Positions 1 to 9,447 of a stretch of 64,000 bases of DNA are shown here, in pieces. The stretch lies in the NCBI GenBank assembly GCA_050187875.1, contig JBFWXB010000005.1, positions 84,261 through 148,260 on the forward strand, read 5' to 3'. The stretch is from JAFKKS01 sp050187875 (GTDB taxonomy: Bacteria; Pseudomonadota; Alphaproteobacteria; Rhizobiales; Xanthobacteraceae). The translations under genes were made by a program, and so were the position numbers. The notes under the pieces were generated by a model that made no database searches, was not told the origin of the DNA, and saw only the letters and a program-made list of their open reading frames with translations. Within the stretch, counting starts at the first letter, position 1, and the number at the start of each line of letters is the position of its first letter.

Positions 1-26
1 TCCCGCGGGCGAGCGGGCGCCAATGA
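1..26 (+). CDS. 3' end of an upstream gene (inferred)
   Basis: The third forward frame reads seven residues (PRASGRQ) and stops with TGA at 24-26. That stop overlaps the ATG of the next gene at 23 in an ATGA junction, the usual coupling within ABC transporter operons. An ATP-binding subunit would be the expected neighbour of the fused permease that follows, but nothing in these few residues identifies it. Confidence 0.3.
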
Positions 27-1765
27 TGGCGGTCGCGGCGTCGGATCGTAGCGGCTCCGGCCGCCTCGCCGGCAAGATGCTGGTCCTCGGCCTCGCCGTC
101 ATTCTCATCGTCTTGATCGTGCTGCCGATCGGCGTCCTGCTGCTCGGCTCCTTCTTGTCGGAGCCGCCGCGCGCACTTCAATTCAATTGGTCCGGCTTCA
201 CGCTGCTCAATTACGTGGCCGTCCTGACGGATGCGGATTTCCTTCCGCTGCTCTTCACGACAATCGGCGTTGCGCTCGTCGGTACGGTCGGGGCGTTGAT
301 CATCGGCACAGGCCTCGCGTGGCTTGCGGTGCGCACGGACGTGCCCGGCCAACGGGTCATTGAAGCCGTCGCCGTCATGCCGATGTTCGTGCCGCCGCTG
401 GTTGGCGCCTTTGCCTGGGACATTCTGGGGTCTCCGCGCAGCGGCATCATCAATATCTTTCTGCGCGCGGCGGGCCTTCCGCCCTTCGTCAACATCTATT
501 CGTTCTACGGCGTCGGCTTCGTCTTCGCGATCTACTACGCGCCCTATGTCTATCTCTTCGTAGCTTCTGCGTTGCGCAACATGGACGCCTCGCTCGAGGA
601 AGCCTCGGCGATGTCGGGCGCCGGCCGGCTGCGAACGGTTTTGCGCATCACGCTTCCACTGATTTCGCCCGCGCTCATGTCCGCCGGGCTTCTTGTCTTC
701 GTGCTGCTGATCGAGCTCTTCTCGATCCCGGCCGTTCTCGGCGAGCCGGGCAATGTTCACGTCGTGTCCGTGCAAATCTGGGCGCTGATCGGGTTTACGC
801 CGCCGAAGGTCAATCAGGCTTCCGCGCTCGGCGTGCTGCTGTTGGCCGTGACGATAACGCTCGTTCTGATCCAGAACCGCATTCTCGCGAAACGCAGCTT
901 CGTCACAGTGGCCGGAAAGGGTCTCAAGCCGAAGCGCATCGAGCTTGGAGGCGCGCGCCTGCCGTTTGCCGCCGCGGGCTTCCTCTATCTCGTTGTCGTC
1001 GTCTTTCTGCCTTACGCCGCATTGATCTTCATCGCGCTGCGTAAGAGCCTTTTTTATTCGTCGGTCACGGCGATGGCGAATCCGTCGCAATTCTCAACCG
1101 ACCAGTTTGCCGCTGCGTTCGGCAATCCCGTTGTCTGGCAATCCTTCACGAACTCTTTGATCGTCTCATTCGTGACCGTGATCTTGGGCGGCATCCTCTA
1201 TTTCGCCGTCGCTTACATCGTGCATCGCACCCAGCTCGCGGGCCGTCGTGCGCTCGACGTCATCACCGTTTTGCCGATCGCAATCCCCGGCCTCATCATC
1301 GGGCTTGGCTATCTATGGGCATGGATCAGCCTGCCGGTCGGGCTCTATGGGACATTGTGGATCATCATTTTCGCCTATGTTTCGCAGTTCTCGCCGCAGG
1401 GCGTGCGAACGATCGCGAGTTCGCTGATGCAGATTCACAAAGAGCTCGAGGAAGGCTCGCGGGTGTGTGGCGCGGGCTTTTTCTATACGCTGCGGCGCGT
1501 GGTTATCCCGCTGGCCTGGCCGGGCATCCTCGCTTCGATGACGCTGCTGCTCGTGCTTTCGTTTCGCGAGCTGGCGACGGCGCTGTTCCTTTACACGTCG
1601 ACCACGCAAGTCTTTTCGCTCACTATGTTCGACTATTGGCTGCGCGGGTCGACCAGTCTGGTCGCCGTGATGGCGCTTGTGCAAACCGCCGTGCTGCTGA
1701 TCTTCGTCGTCGCCGGTCAGAGTGTGCGGCGTGAGCGCACGGCTTATGCACTGCCGTCGTCGTGA
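23..1765 (+). CDS. ABC transporter permease, two fused permease domains (Fe3+/FbpB type)
   Basis: The 580-residue inner-membrane protein is built as two consecutive permease domains, as in iron(III)/FbpB-type importers. Each half has about six hydrophobic segments and one cytoplasmic EAA-type loop that docks on the ATPase. The first loop (EEASAMSGAGRL) lies near residues 190-220 and the second (EEGSRVCGAGFF) near 473-503. Two adjacent ATG codons (23 and 26) are possible starts. A periplasmic binding protein follows after 74 bases, so the two are probably one importer. FbpB-like permeases also serve other substrates such as polyamines and phosphonates. The neighbouring dehydrogenase hints at an organic acid or metal-chelate substrate, but this is not proven. 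Confidence 0.85.
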   Translation: MMAVAASDRSGSGRLAGKMLVLGLAVILIVLIVLPIGVLLLGSFLSEPPRALQFNWSGFTLLNYVAVLTDADFLPLLFTTIGVALVGTVGALIIGTGLAWLAVRTDVPGQRVIEAVAVMPMFVPPLVGAFAWDILGSPRSGIINIFLRAAGLPPFVNIYSFYGVGFVFAIYYAPYVYLFVASALRNMDASLEEASAMSGAGRLRTVLRITLPLISPALMSAGLLVFVLLIELFSIPAVLGEPGNVHVVSVQIWALIGFTPPKVNQASALGVLLLAVTITLVLIQNRILAKRSFVTVAGKGLKPKRIELGGARLPFAAAGFLYLVVVVFLPYAALIFIALRKSLFYSSVTAMANPSQFSTDQFAAAFGNPVVWQSFTNSLIVSFVTVILGGILYFAVAYIVHRTQLAGRRALDVITVLPIAIPGLIIGLGYLWAWISLPVGLYGTLWIIIFAYVSQFSPQGVRTIASSLMQIHKELEEGSRVCGAGFFYTLRRVVIPLAWPGILASMTLLLVLSFRELATALFLYTSTTQVFSLTMFDYWLRGSTSLVAVMALVQTAVLLIFVVAGQSVRRERTAYALPSS

Positions 1766-1839
1766 CCGGACAACGAATTCAAAAACGGCCGCGCTGAAAG
1801 CGAGCTTGCGCGGTCAACGTCAATCGCGGGAGGAAGCAA

Positions 1840-2907
1840 ATGAAGGCGAATGGGTTCAAGACGTCGATCGCTGCGACCATTGCGGTCATGGCCGCTGCTA
1901 CCACAGCGCTCGCACAGACCTTGCCAAATCCGGTGGTCGATGGTGAGACGATCGGCACGCCGGAGCTTGTCAAAGCGGCCTGCGCCGAAGGGCAGGTCAT
2001 CTACTTCACTGCGCAGAGCGCCGCGGACGAACAGGCCATCATCGCGCCCTTCGAAAAGCAATTTTCGTGCATCAAGGTGTCAATCATCAGTGCCGTGACC
2101 GGACGCCTTTACGAACGCATCACGACAGAGGCGGCGGCCGGAAAAGTCCAAGGTGATATCGCCACGATCACCGACGAGGCGCTGACGGACAAATTGATCA
2201 AGGCCAAGCTCGTCCGCGAATGGACGCCGCCGGAAGCGGCCAAGTATCCCCCAACCTCGCAAGTCAAAGGATGGTGGTACGCAGCGTCCGGATCGCTCAT
2301 GTACCCGTTCTACAATACGCAGACCGTGACGGCTGCCGAGGCGCCGAAGACGTGGGAGGACCTGATCGATCCGAAGTGGAAGGACAAGATCGCGACATCG
2401 CCGATCACCATCGGTGGCACCGCCTGGATGCAATATGCCTTCATGCTCGAGAAGTTTGGGAAGGAGTACATCCAGAAGTTCGTCGCTCAGCAGCCAAAGC
2501 TTTTCACGGCATACAATCCTGCAGTGATGTCGGTCGCGCGCGGCGAAACCGTCATCGGCATATCGGCCGCGTTGAACGAATTTCCGCTGCGCGTGTCGCA
2601 AGGGGCGCCGACGAAGCCGATCTTCCCGGATCAGGGCGTGCCGTTCACTAACTATCCGATGCTTCTGCTGGCGGGCTCGCCACATCCCCATGCAGCCGAA
2701 CTGTTCGGCAACTGGTATCTGTCGAAGCAAGGGCAAGCGAGTCTGGTCAAGGTGCGCGGCGCCTATTCGGCGAGAAGCGACGTCGCCCCGGCGCCAGGCA
2801 ATCCTTCGTTGAGTGAGGTCAAGCCCTGGAATCCCGGGCACGACTTCATCATCAAAAACCACGATAAGGTCATGCAAGAGGTGTCGGAGATATTCGGCCG
2901 GCGCTGA
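1840..2907 (+). CDS. ABC transporter periplasmic binding protein (family 1, iron(III)-type)
   Basis: The 355-residue protein starts with a clear signal peptide: a basic N-terminus, a hydrophobic stretch and an AxA-type site ending ALAQ near residue 26. The mature part has the fold signature of type 2 binding proteins (WWYAASGSLMYPFYNTQTV, then a PKTWEDLIDPKWKDKI block) seen in Fe3+/2-aminoethylphosphonate/thiamine-type receptors. The start is supported by GGGAGGAAG just upstream. It should deliver substrate to the fused permease encoded before it. Two cysteines in the mature N-terminal part (AACAEGQ and FSCIKV) could form a disulfide. Substrate is not predictable. Confidence 0.85.
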   Translation: MKANGFKTSIAATIAVMAAATTALAQTLPNPVVDGETIGTPELVKAACAEGQVIYFTAQSAADEQAIIAPFEKQFSCIKVSIISAVTGRLYERITTEAAAGKVQGDIATITDEALTDKLIKAKLVREWTPPEAAKYPPTSQVKGWWYAASGSLMYPFYNTQTVTAAEAPKTWEDLIDPKWKDKIATSPITIGGTAWMQYAFMLEKFGKEYIQKFVAQQPKLFTAYNPAVMSVARGETVIGISAALNEFPLRVSQGAPTKPIFPDQGVPFTNYPMLLLAGSPHPHAAELFGNWYLSKQGQASLVKVRGAYSARSDVAPAPGNPSLSEVKPWNPGHDFIIKNHDKVMQEVSEIFGRR

Positions 2908-3030
2908 GCCTTTTTGTATCTCGGGGTTGACGCAACCGCCGACGTTGCAGCATTTGACGCGAGATGCGGTCTAGCTGGATCGCCTCGCGTCACGCTTCTA
3001 TTCGTGCATTGCAGTCAGTCGGGAGTTTTC

Positions 3031-4107
3031 ATGAAGACTTACAAGATCGCCGCCGTTCCGGGCGACGGCATCGGCACTGAAGTGATTGCCGCTGGGGTCG
3101 AAGCGCTCGATGCCGTCGCGAAGCGCGACGGCGGCTTTGCATTCGTGTTCGATCACTTTGATTGGGGCGGCGAATACTACAAGAAGCATGGCCGCATGAT
3201 GCCGGAGAACGGGCGCGATCAGATTCGCCATCATGATGCGATCCTCTTCGGATCGGCCGGCCATCCCGATATCCCCGACCATGTGACGCTCTGGGGATTG
3301 CGGCTCGCGATCTGCCAGCCTTTCGATCAGTACGCGAATGTGCGGCCGACACGCATCTTGCCGGGCATCAGGTCGCCGCTGCGTGACGTGACCGACAAGG
3401 AGCTCAACTGGGTCATCGTCCGCGAGAATTCCGAGGGTGAATATGCGGGCGTTGGCGGGCGGGTGCATCAGGGCTCACCGCTCGAGGCGGCAACGGATGT
3501 TGCGATGTTCACGCGCGCCGGGGTCGAACGCGTGATGCGTTTTGCCTTCCAGCTGGCGCGATCCCGGCCGCGCAAGCTCCTCACCGTCGTCACCAAGTCG
3601 AATGCGCAGCGTCACGCCATGGTGATGTGGGACGAGATCGCGACGGAGGTGGCGAGGGAATTCAAGGATGTGACGTGGGACAAGATGCTGGTTGACGCGA
3701 TGACCATGCGGATGGTCATACGCCCGCAGACGATCGACACCATCGTCGCGACCAACCTCCATGCCGACATCTTGTCCGACCTCGCGGCGGCGCTTGCCGG
3801 CTCGCTCGGTATTGCGCCGACCGGCAACATCAACCCGGAGCGAACGTTCCCGTCGATGTTCGAGCCGATCCACGGCTCGGCCTTCGACATCATGGGGAAA
3901 GGCATCGCCAATCCCGTCGGAACGTTCTGGTCGTCCGTGATGCTGCTCGAGCACCTGGGAGAGCAAGGCGCGGCCGATCGATTGATGAAGGCGATCGAGC
4001 GGGTGACGGCGGACCGCCGGTTCCATACGCCCGACCTTGGTGGCACGGCGAAAACCGTCGACGTGACCAAAGCTGTCATCGAGGCCGTTCAGGGCGCGAA
4101 CGACTGA
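3031..4107 (+). CDS. Tartrate dehydrogenase / D-malate dehydrogenase family protein
   Basis: This 358-residue enzyme belongs to the isocitrate/isopropylmalate dehydrogenase superfamily, tartrate/D-malate branch: NAD- and divalent-metal-dependent oxidative decarboxylation of 2-hydroxyacids. Visible landmarks are AAVPGDGIGTEV at the N-terminus, VRENSEGEYAGVGGR, the Lys-containing TKSNAQRHAMVMW, the metal-binding NLHADILSDLAAALAGSLG and the cofactor region EPIHGSAFDIMGKG. I start at 3031 because GGGAG precedes it and MKTYKIAAVPGDGIG is the normal family N-terminus. The open frame extends to 2914 but the extra 39 residues look non-coding. It lies 123 bases after the binding protein gene and ends 17 bases from a convergent gene. 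It cannot be separated from D-malate dehydrogenase by sequence inspection. Confidence 0.85.
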   Translation: MKTYKIAAVPGDGIGTEVIAAGVEALDAVAKRDGGFAFVFDHFDWGGEYYKKHGRMMPENGRDQIRHHDAILFGSAGHPDIPDHVTLWGLRLAICQPFDQYANVRPTRILPGIRSPLRDVTDKELNWVIVRENSEGEYAGVGGRVHQGSPLEAATDVAMFTRAGVERVMRFAFQLARSRPRKLLTVVTKSNAQRHAMVMWDEIATEVAREFKDVTWDKMLVDAMTMRMVIRPQTIDTIVATNLHADILSDLAAALAGSLGIAPTGNINPERTFPSMFEPIHGSAFDIMGKGIANPVGTFWSSVMLLEHLGEQGAADRLMKAIERVTADRRFHTPDLGGTAKTVDVTKAVIEAVQGAND

Positions 4108-4124
4108 GTTTCGCGAGCGCCGCG

Positions 4125-5327
4125 CTAACGCGCCGCGGCAGCGAGGTGATGCGCCAGGCGATCGACGAAGCCGTCGACGTCGCTTTCGTTGTTGTAGAAA
4201 TGCACGGCGGCGCGAATGCGGCGATCCTTGCTGGCAACGCGAATGCCTTCGGCGGCAAGCGTCTTCTCGATCGTGGTGGAATCGGCACCTTTCAGATCAA
4301 TGCTAACGATGCCGGCGCGCTGGCTCCAAAGGTGAGGGGTTCGCACGGTAAGGCCGCGCATCTGTGCGCGCGCGATCAGCCGCTCCGTGAGCGACCGGAT
4401 ACGCTCTTCAATTTGCGTCAAGCCGACGCTTTCAATGAAGGCCGCTGACCGGCTTTGGACCCAGATGCCGAGGAAGTTGGGATTGCCGTATTCGAAGCGG
4501 TGGGCGTCCGGCGCGAGCTGCGGGTCCGCGACGGTGCGATCGAGCGTCGCGAAGGAGTATTTCGAGGCGTAGGTCGGCCGGATGCGCTCGAGCGCGCGAT
4601 CCGACACATACATCAGCCCCGCGCCCGCGAGGCTGAACTGCGCCTTGTGGCCGCCCGAGACGACAATGTCGCCGCCGAGCGCGTCGATCCGGTCAGCGAG
4701 GACACCGAGCGCCTGAATCGCGTCGATCAGCAGCAGAATATTGCCCTTTCGGCAGAGCTCAGCGAAGCCCGCGAGGTCGGCGCGCTGTCCGAGACCATAG
4801 GAAACCCAAGCGACGGAGACGACGCGCGTCTTGGCGTCGACAAGGCGTCGATAGGCGTCGAGATGAATTTGGCCGTTTTCGGTCGCGGCGGCAATGCGAA
4901 GTTCAACGTCTTGCCGTTGTAGATGACGCCACGGGAACGTGTTGTTCTCGTGCTCCGCCTCGGAGATAACGACGTTATCTCCCGGCCGCCAATCCAAACC
5001 GTTGGCGACGATGTTCACGCCCTCCGAGGTGTTCTTGATGAAGGCGAGCCGGTCTGGCGCAGCGCCGTAGACGCGTGCGACGACGCCGCGCGCGCGCTCG
5101 ATCTCGTCCATGGAAAAGGCGAGCTTGCCGCCGGTCTCGCGGATGTCGGCGAGCCAGGATTCCATCGAGCGATCCACGACGCGCGGCAGGATCGCTTTGC
5201 GCGCCATGTCGAGATAATTGAACTTCTCGAGCGTCGGAAACTCCGCCCGCAGTCCGTTCCAATCCGGGCTCGCGGCTGCCGGCGTTTCGAGTGTCCGCAC
5301 CGCTGCGCTTCGGCTCGGGGTGGTCAT
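4125..5327 (-). CDS. Aminotransferase class V-fold PLP-dependent enzyme
   Basis: The 400-residue protein has the class V PLP fold shared by cysteine desulfurases, isopenicillin N epimerase-like enzymes and kynureninases. The PLP lysine is in VSGGHKAQFS. The substrate-side region near the C-terminus (AAVHFYNNESDVDGFVDRL) is family-typical. The RxGxHCA cysteine loop of SufS/IscS desulfurases is absent, so sulfur transfer is unlikely. Its ATG overlaps the stop of the aapP-like ATPase gene (ATGA), making it the last gene of the GntR-aapJQMP operon. It may therefore act on the imported amino acid. The true substrate is unknown. Confidence 0.8.
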   Translation of the reverse strand: MTTPSRSAAVRTLETPAAASPDWNGLRAEFPTLEKFNYLDMARKAILPRVVDRSMESWLADIRETGGKLAFSMDEIERARGVVARVYGAAPDRLAFIKNTSEGVNIVANGLDWRPGDNVVISEAEHENNTFPWRHLQRQDVELRIAAATENGQIHLDAYRRLVDAKTRVVSVAWVSYGLGQRADLAGFAELCRKGNILLLIDAIQALGVLADRIDALGGDIVVSGGHKAQFSLAGAGLMYVSDRALERIRPTYASKYSFATLDRTVADPQLAPDAHRFEYGNPNFLGIWVQSRSAAFIESVGLTQIEERIRSLTERLIARAQMRGLTVRTPHLWSQRAGIVSIDLKGADSTTIEKTLAAEGIRVASKDRRIRAAVHFYNNESDVDGFVDRLAHHLAAAAR

Positions 5328-6082
5328 GCGACGTGCTCCTCGTGTCGGGCGAGTTGCCCCAGGAAAGCTTGCGCGCGCGGCGAGCGCGGCGCGGTGAAGA
5401 ATTGGTCAGGCGAAGACGCTTCGATGATTTCACCCTCGTCCATGAAGACGATCAAATCGGCGACGCGCCTCGCGAATCCCATTTCATGAGTGACGACGAT
5501 CATGGTCATGCCCTCGCGTGCGAGCTCTTCCATGACGGTGAGAACTTCGCCGATCATTTCGGGGTCGAGCGAGGACGTCGGCTCGTCGAAGAGCATCACG
5601 TCGGGATTGAGAAGGAGCGCCCGCGCGATAGCGACGCGTTGCTTTTGTCCGCCCGAGATCTGGCCGGGAAATTTATCGGCGTGTTCGGCGATGTGGAGCT
5701 TTTCGAGGATGCCGAGGGCGCGCTTGCGTGCCGAGCTTTCACTCTCGCCGCGCGCATAGATCGGCCCGAGCGTCAGGTTGGTCAGCACGGTGAGGTGCGA
5801 GAAGAGATTGAAATTCTGGAACACCATGCCAGTGTGTCGCCGCACGGTGTCGAGCGTGCGCGCGTCATGTTCGAGGCTCGTGCCGCAAACGACGATCTGG
5901 CCCTCCTGGTGGCGTTCGAGCCCATTGATGCAGCGGATCAGTGTCGACTTTCCTGAGCCCGACGGGCCGCAGATGACAACCTTTTCGCCGCGCCCCAGCC
6001 CGAGCGTCACGCCGCGCAAAGCATGATAGTCGCCATACCACTTGTGTAAGTTACTTATCGTGACGATGTGCGGCGCGCTCAT
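5324..6082 (-). CDS. aapP: Polar amino acid ABC transporter ATP-binding protein
   Basis: This 252-residue ATPase energises the amino acid importer encoded just upstream. Walker A is GPSGSGKS, the signature is ISGGQKQRVAIARA, Walker B is MLFDEPTSSLDPE and the H-loop is VTHEMGFA, all typical of the GlnQ/AapP/HisP class. It begins 6 bases after the AapM-type permease stop and overlaps the following PLP enzyme gene by four bases, so translation is probably coupled. The assignment to aap rather than another polar amino acid system rests on the two long permeases and the AapJ-type receptor. Confidence 0.9.
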   Translation of the reverse strand: MSAPHIVTISNLHKWYGDYHALRGVTLGLGRGEKVVICGPSGSGKSTLIRCINGLERHQEGQIVVCGTSLEHDARTLDTVRRHTGMVFQNFNLFSHLTVLTNLTLGPIYARGESESSARKRALGILEKLHIAEHADKFPGQISGGQKQRVAIARALLLNPDVMLFDEPTSSLDPEMIGEVLTVMEELAREGMTMIVVTHEMGFARRVADLIVFMDEGEIIEASSPDQFFTAPRSPRAQAFLGQLARHEEHVA

Positions 6083-6088
6083 AAGGGG

Positions 6089-7207
6089 TCACCGGCGGTC
6101 GCGCGACGCGATGCGTCTTTCGACGGAGCGTCCATAAATCGACAGGACGAAACAGAAGCAGAAATAGAGGAGATAGACGAAGATGTAGGCCTCGGGGGCG
6201 TAGCGTACCCAAGCCGGATCCTCGAGGGCCGCCTTCGTCGCGCCGAGCATGTCGAAAAGGCCGAGAATGCTCACGAAGCTCGTGTTCTTGAAGGCGCGGA
6301 TCATGTCGCTGACAAGCGGCGGAACGACCGCCGACAGCGCTTGCGGCAGGATGATCTTCCAGGTGCGCGGCCAATAGCGAAGGCCAAGAGCTTCCGCCGC
6401 TTCATATTGGCCGATGGAGATGGCTTGCATCCCTCCACGGATGATCTCGGCCGCATATGCGGCGAAGAACACGATCATTCCGATCTCGGCGCGCAGGAGC
6501 TTGTCGAGCGTCAAGCGCTCGGGAATGAAGAGGGGGAAGATCAGCGCGGCAACAAAGAGGACCGCCAGCAGCGGGATGCCGCGCACCACCTCGATGACCG
6601 CGGTGCAGAGGGTGTGGACAACCGCGAGCTTGGAGCGGCGCCCGAGCGCGAGAAGCACCGCAAGAGGCAAGCCGCCGGCGACGGTTCCGACGAAGATGAT
6701 GAGCGTCAGCGGCAGTCCGCCCCAGACGTCCGTGCCCGTCGGCGTGAGGCCGAACACGCCGCCCGACATCAGGATCAATGTCGTGACGCAGGTCGCCGCC
6801 CAGCCGATCAGTTTCGCTTTGAAGGGAATATGCCGGACGACGGACGCGAGCCCCATCGCGATGATCAGGCCTGCGGCGAGGGCCGGGCGCCATTGCTCTT
6901 CGTAGGGGTAAACTCCGAACAGGATCACCCGATATTTCTCCGGCACCACGGCCCAGCAGGCTCCGGCAATGCCGCGGCACGCCGCGCCGCCGGGCGCGTA
7001 CCAGACGGCATCGACGATCGCCCAACGGATGACGGGCGGCAGCGCGAGAGCGAGAACGGCAAGCAGAAGAAGGGTGATGACCGTATCTTTGGCCGAGCTG
7101 AAAAGCGCGCCTTGGATGCGAAGCGGCAGGCTGCGCGGAGCAGGCGGCGGCCGTGATGCGGGCTCCGTCGTTGCAATCGCGAAGGATATGGCGGTGCCTT
7201 GCGCCAC
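6089..7207 (-). CDS. aapM: General L-amino acid ABC transporter permease AapM
   Basis: The 372-residue permease is long for the HisM/GlnP family because it carries an extra N-terminal membrane region, as AapM/BztC proteins do. The conserved EAA loop (EALGLRYWPRTWKIILPQAL) and following FKNTSFVSILGLFDML are present in the C-terminal half. It starts with GTG at 7207, one base after the aapQ stop, with AGGAG eight bases upstream. It should pair with AapQ in the inner membrane. Confidence 0.88.
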   Translation of the reverse strand: MAQGTAISFAIATTEPASRPPPAPRSLPLRIQGALFSSAKDTVITLLLLAVLALALPPVIRWAIVDAVWYAPGGAACRGIAGACWAVVPEKYRVILFGVYPYEEQWRPALAAGLIIAMGLASVVRHIPFKAKLIGWAATCVTTLILMSGGVFGLTPTGTDVWGGLPLTLIIFVGTVAGGLPLAVLLALGRRSKLAVVHTLCTAVIEVVRGIPLLAVLFVAALIFPLFIPERLTLDKLLRAEIGMIVFFAAYAAEIIRGGMQAISIGQYEAAEALGLRYWPRTWKIILPQALSAVVPPLVSDMIRAFKNTSFVSILGLFDMLGATKAALEDPAWVRYAPEAYIFVYLLYFCFCFVLSIYGRSVERRIASRDRR

Positions 7208-7208
7208 C

Positions 7209-8372
7209 TCAGCGCTCCTTCACCTGGACGGATTGATTGATCACGCTCGAGGTCGCACCGATCGCCAGCGAGATCAGAAGGTAGATCGCCGCCATGATCG
7301 ACACCGCTTCGATCGTGTGCCCGCTGTAGGTCAGCACGGTGTTCGTCAGCGAAAACAGTTCGGGGTAGCCGATGGCGACGCCGAGGGAACTGTTCTTCAC
7401 GATGCTGATGTATTGCGACGCCATCGGCGGCACGATCACCCGCAGCGCTTGCGGCGCGACGATCTTGAGCAGCCGGTCCCATGACCCGAGCGAGATCGCG
7501 TTGGCCGCTTCGATCTGGCCGCGATCGACCGAAAGGATGCCGGCGCGCACGACCTCGGCGATAAACGCCGCGGCATAGAGGGAGAGGCCGAGATAAAGAG
7601 CTAAAAACTCAGGCGACAGCGTCATGCCGCCGGAGAAGTTAAAGCCGCGCAGGTGCGGCACGCTCCAGGCGAGATCATCCGCACGGATGAATGCGTAGAC
7701 GAGCGGCGGAAGCAGTAAGAGCGCGGCATAGAGCGCGCCAACAAGCGGGAAGGGCGGACGCCCTTGCCGGCGGCGCCGGTCGACCATGCGATACAGGATC
7801 ACGGCGGCAAACGCCCCGAGAGCGAAACAGGTGAGCAGGCCGAAGAGCGCCAGGGGATGTTCGGGCACCGGCGCAACGATGCCGCGATTGGACACGAACA
7901 CGGCGTCGAACAGCGACCAGGCTTGGCGCGGCGCCGGAAGGATCGGGAATACCGTATAGAGGAACAGGATCTGCAACAGCGGCGGCGAGTTTCGGAACAG
8001 CTCGACGTAAAGCCGGCCCGCCGACGTGAGCAATTGGTTGCTCGACAGCCGTGCGAAGCCGATCGCCGTTCCGAGCGCCGTGGCGGTGACAATCGCCACG
8101 ACAGCGAGCACGATCGTGTTGCCGACGCCGACCAGAAAGGCGCGAAGGTAGGTCTCGCCGGCGGAGAAGGTGAAGGCCGCCTGGCCGATGGCGAAGCCCG
8201 CGGCCTCGGAAAGGAAGTCGAGGCCGAACGCGATGCCACGCTTGTGCATGGCATAGCGTGCGTTCTCTCCCATCCAGAGAAGCGCCGCCGCGATCAGCAC
8301 GACGAGCGCGACCTGAAGAATAAGGTGGCGGCCCAGGAGCGAGCCCGACTGCAATCGCGTTGGCTTGTTCAT
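7209..8372 (-). CDS. aapQ: General L-amino acid ABC transporter permease AapQ
   Basis: The 387-residue inner-membrane permease has the AapQ/BztB layout: a first hydrophobic segment, then FAIGQAAFTFSAGETYLRAF, a long central loop, and the EAA loop ANAISLGSWDRLLKIVAPQA followed by IVKNSSLGVAIGYPELFSL. It lies 49 bases after aapJ and is separated from aapM by a single base. Together with AapM it forms the translocation pore for a broad range of L-amino acids in characterised rhizobial systems. Confidence 0.88.
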   Translation of the reverse strand: MNKPTRLQSGSLLGRHLILQVALVVLIAAALLWMGENARYAMHKRGIAFGLDFLSEAAGFAIGQAAFTFSAGETYLRAFLVGVGNTIVLAVVAIVTATALGTAIGFARLSSNQLLTSAGRLYVELFRNSPPLLQILFLYTVFPILPAPRQAWSLFDAVFVSNRGIVAPVPEHPLALFGLLTCFALGAFAAVILYRMVDRRRRQGRPPFPLVGALYAALLLLPPLVYAFIRADDLAWSVPHLRGFNFSGGMTLSPEFLALYLGLSLYAAAFIAEVVRAGILSVDRGQIEAANAISLGSWDRLLKIVAPQALRVIVPPMASQYISIVKNSSLGVAIGYPELFSLTNTVLTYSGHTIEAVSIMAAIYLLISLAIGATSSVINQSVQVKER

Positions 8373-8421
8373 GGAGCGCGACGCTTCGTTGCGGAGCCGC
8401 CTGCCGTCACCTTTTTGTCTC

Positions 8422-9447
8422 TCAGTCGAACGGCGGCGAGTAGAGAAGGCCGCCGTCCGTCCAGGATTTGTTGAGATTGCGTGGCAGGTCGAGCTTGGAG
8501 CTCTTCCCGAAGCTGCGTTCGTAGATTTCTCCGTAGTTCCCGACCTGCTTGATGATGCGGTATGCCCATTCGGGGTCGAGATCGAGCCCCTTGCCGAGCG
8601 GACCCGCCACGCCCAACAGCCGCCGGATCGCCGGGTCCTTGCTGGTCTTCTTCAATTCGTCGACATTCGCGGATGTGACCCCGCTCTCTTCCGCCTGGAA
8701 CAGCGTGTAGACGGTCCATTGCACGATGTCGCGCCATTGCGCGTCACCCTGACGGACGATGGGGCCTTCAGGGTCCTTGCCGTAGACGCCCGGAAGGATG
8801 ACGTAGTCATCCGGATTGGGCGCCGAGGCGACGCGCGTGGAGCTTAAGCCCGACGTGCTCTGCACCGCCGCATCGCAGCGGCCACCGAAGAAGGCGGTGT
8901 CGACCGCCTTCTGATCCTCGATGACGACGAGATTGAACTTGATGTTGAGCTTGGTTTGAAGGTCGGCGAGAACTTTCTCCGAGGTCGAGCCAGGCCGGAC
9001 GCAGATGGTGGCGTTGTCGAGATCCTTGACTGTCTTCACGCCCAGCTTCTTCGGCACCATGAAACCTTGGCCGTCGTAGAACGTCGCCGTCACGAAATCG
9101 AGGCCGAGGTCGGCGTCGCGCGACAACGTCCAAGTGGCGTTGGACGCGGTCACGTCGACCTCTCCGGTCTGCAGCACGGTAAAGCGTGTTTGCGACGTGG
9201 TCTTGAGATAGCGAACCTTCGATGCGTCGCCGAGCACCGCCGCGGCGATGGCGCGGCAGGTGTCGACGTCCAGCCCGGACCACTCGCCCTTGCTATTGAC
9301 CGATGAAAATCCGGCACGATTGCCGTTAATCGCGCAAATCAGCGAGCCGCGGCTCTTCACCGCATCGAGCGTGGGCCCTGCATAGGCCGGAGCGCTGGAG
9401 GCGAAAAGAAGCGAAACTGCAATTGCCGAAGCTATTTTGTTTATCAT
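8422..9447 (-). CDS. aapJ: General L-amino acid-binding periplasmic protein AapJ
   Basis: The 341-residue receptor has a signal peptide ending APAYAG near residue 24, followed by TLDAVKSRGSLICAING, the usual mature start of AapJ/BztA proteins. Family landmarks are GFSSVNSKGEWSGLDVDTCR, the NATWTLSRD segment and a C-terminal ending SPPFD. Its start codon overlaps the stop of the GntR gene (ATGA), which is unusual for a binding protein gene that normally has its own strong start. The operon is therefore regulator first, transporter after. Confidence 0.9.
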   Translation of the reverse strand: MINKIASAIAVSLLFASSAPAYAGPTLDAVKSRGSLICAINGNRAGFSSVNSKGEWSGLDVDTCRAIAAAVLGDASKVRYLKTTSQTRFTVLQTGEVDVTASNATWTLSRDADLGLDFVTATFYDGQGFMVPKKLGVKTVKDLDNATICVRPGSTSEKVLADLQTKLNIKFNLVVIEDQKAVDTAFFGGRCDAAVQSTSGLSSTRVASAPNPDDYVILPGVYGKDPEGPIVRQGDAQWRDIVQWTVYTLFQAEESGVTSANVDELKKTSKDPAIRRLLGVAGPLGKGLDLDPEWAYRIIKQVGNYGEIYERSFGKSSKLDLPRNLNKSWTDGGLLYSPPFD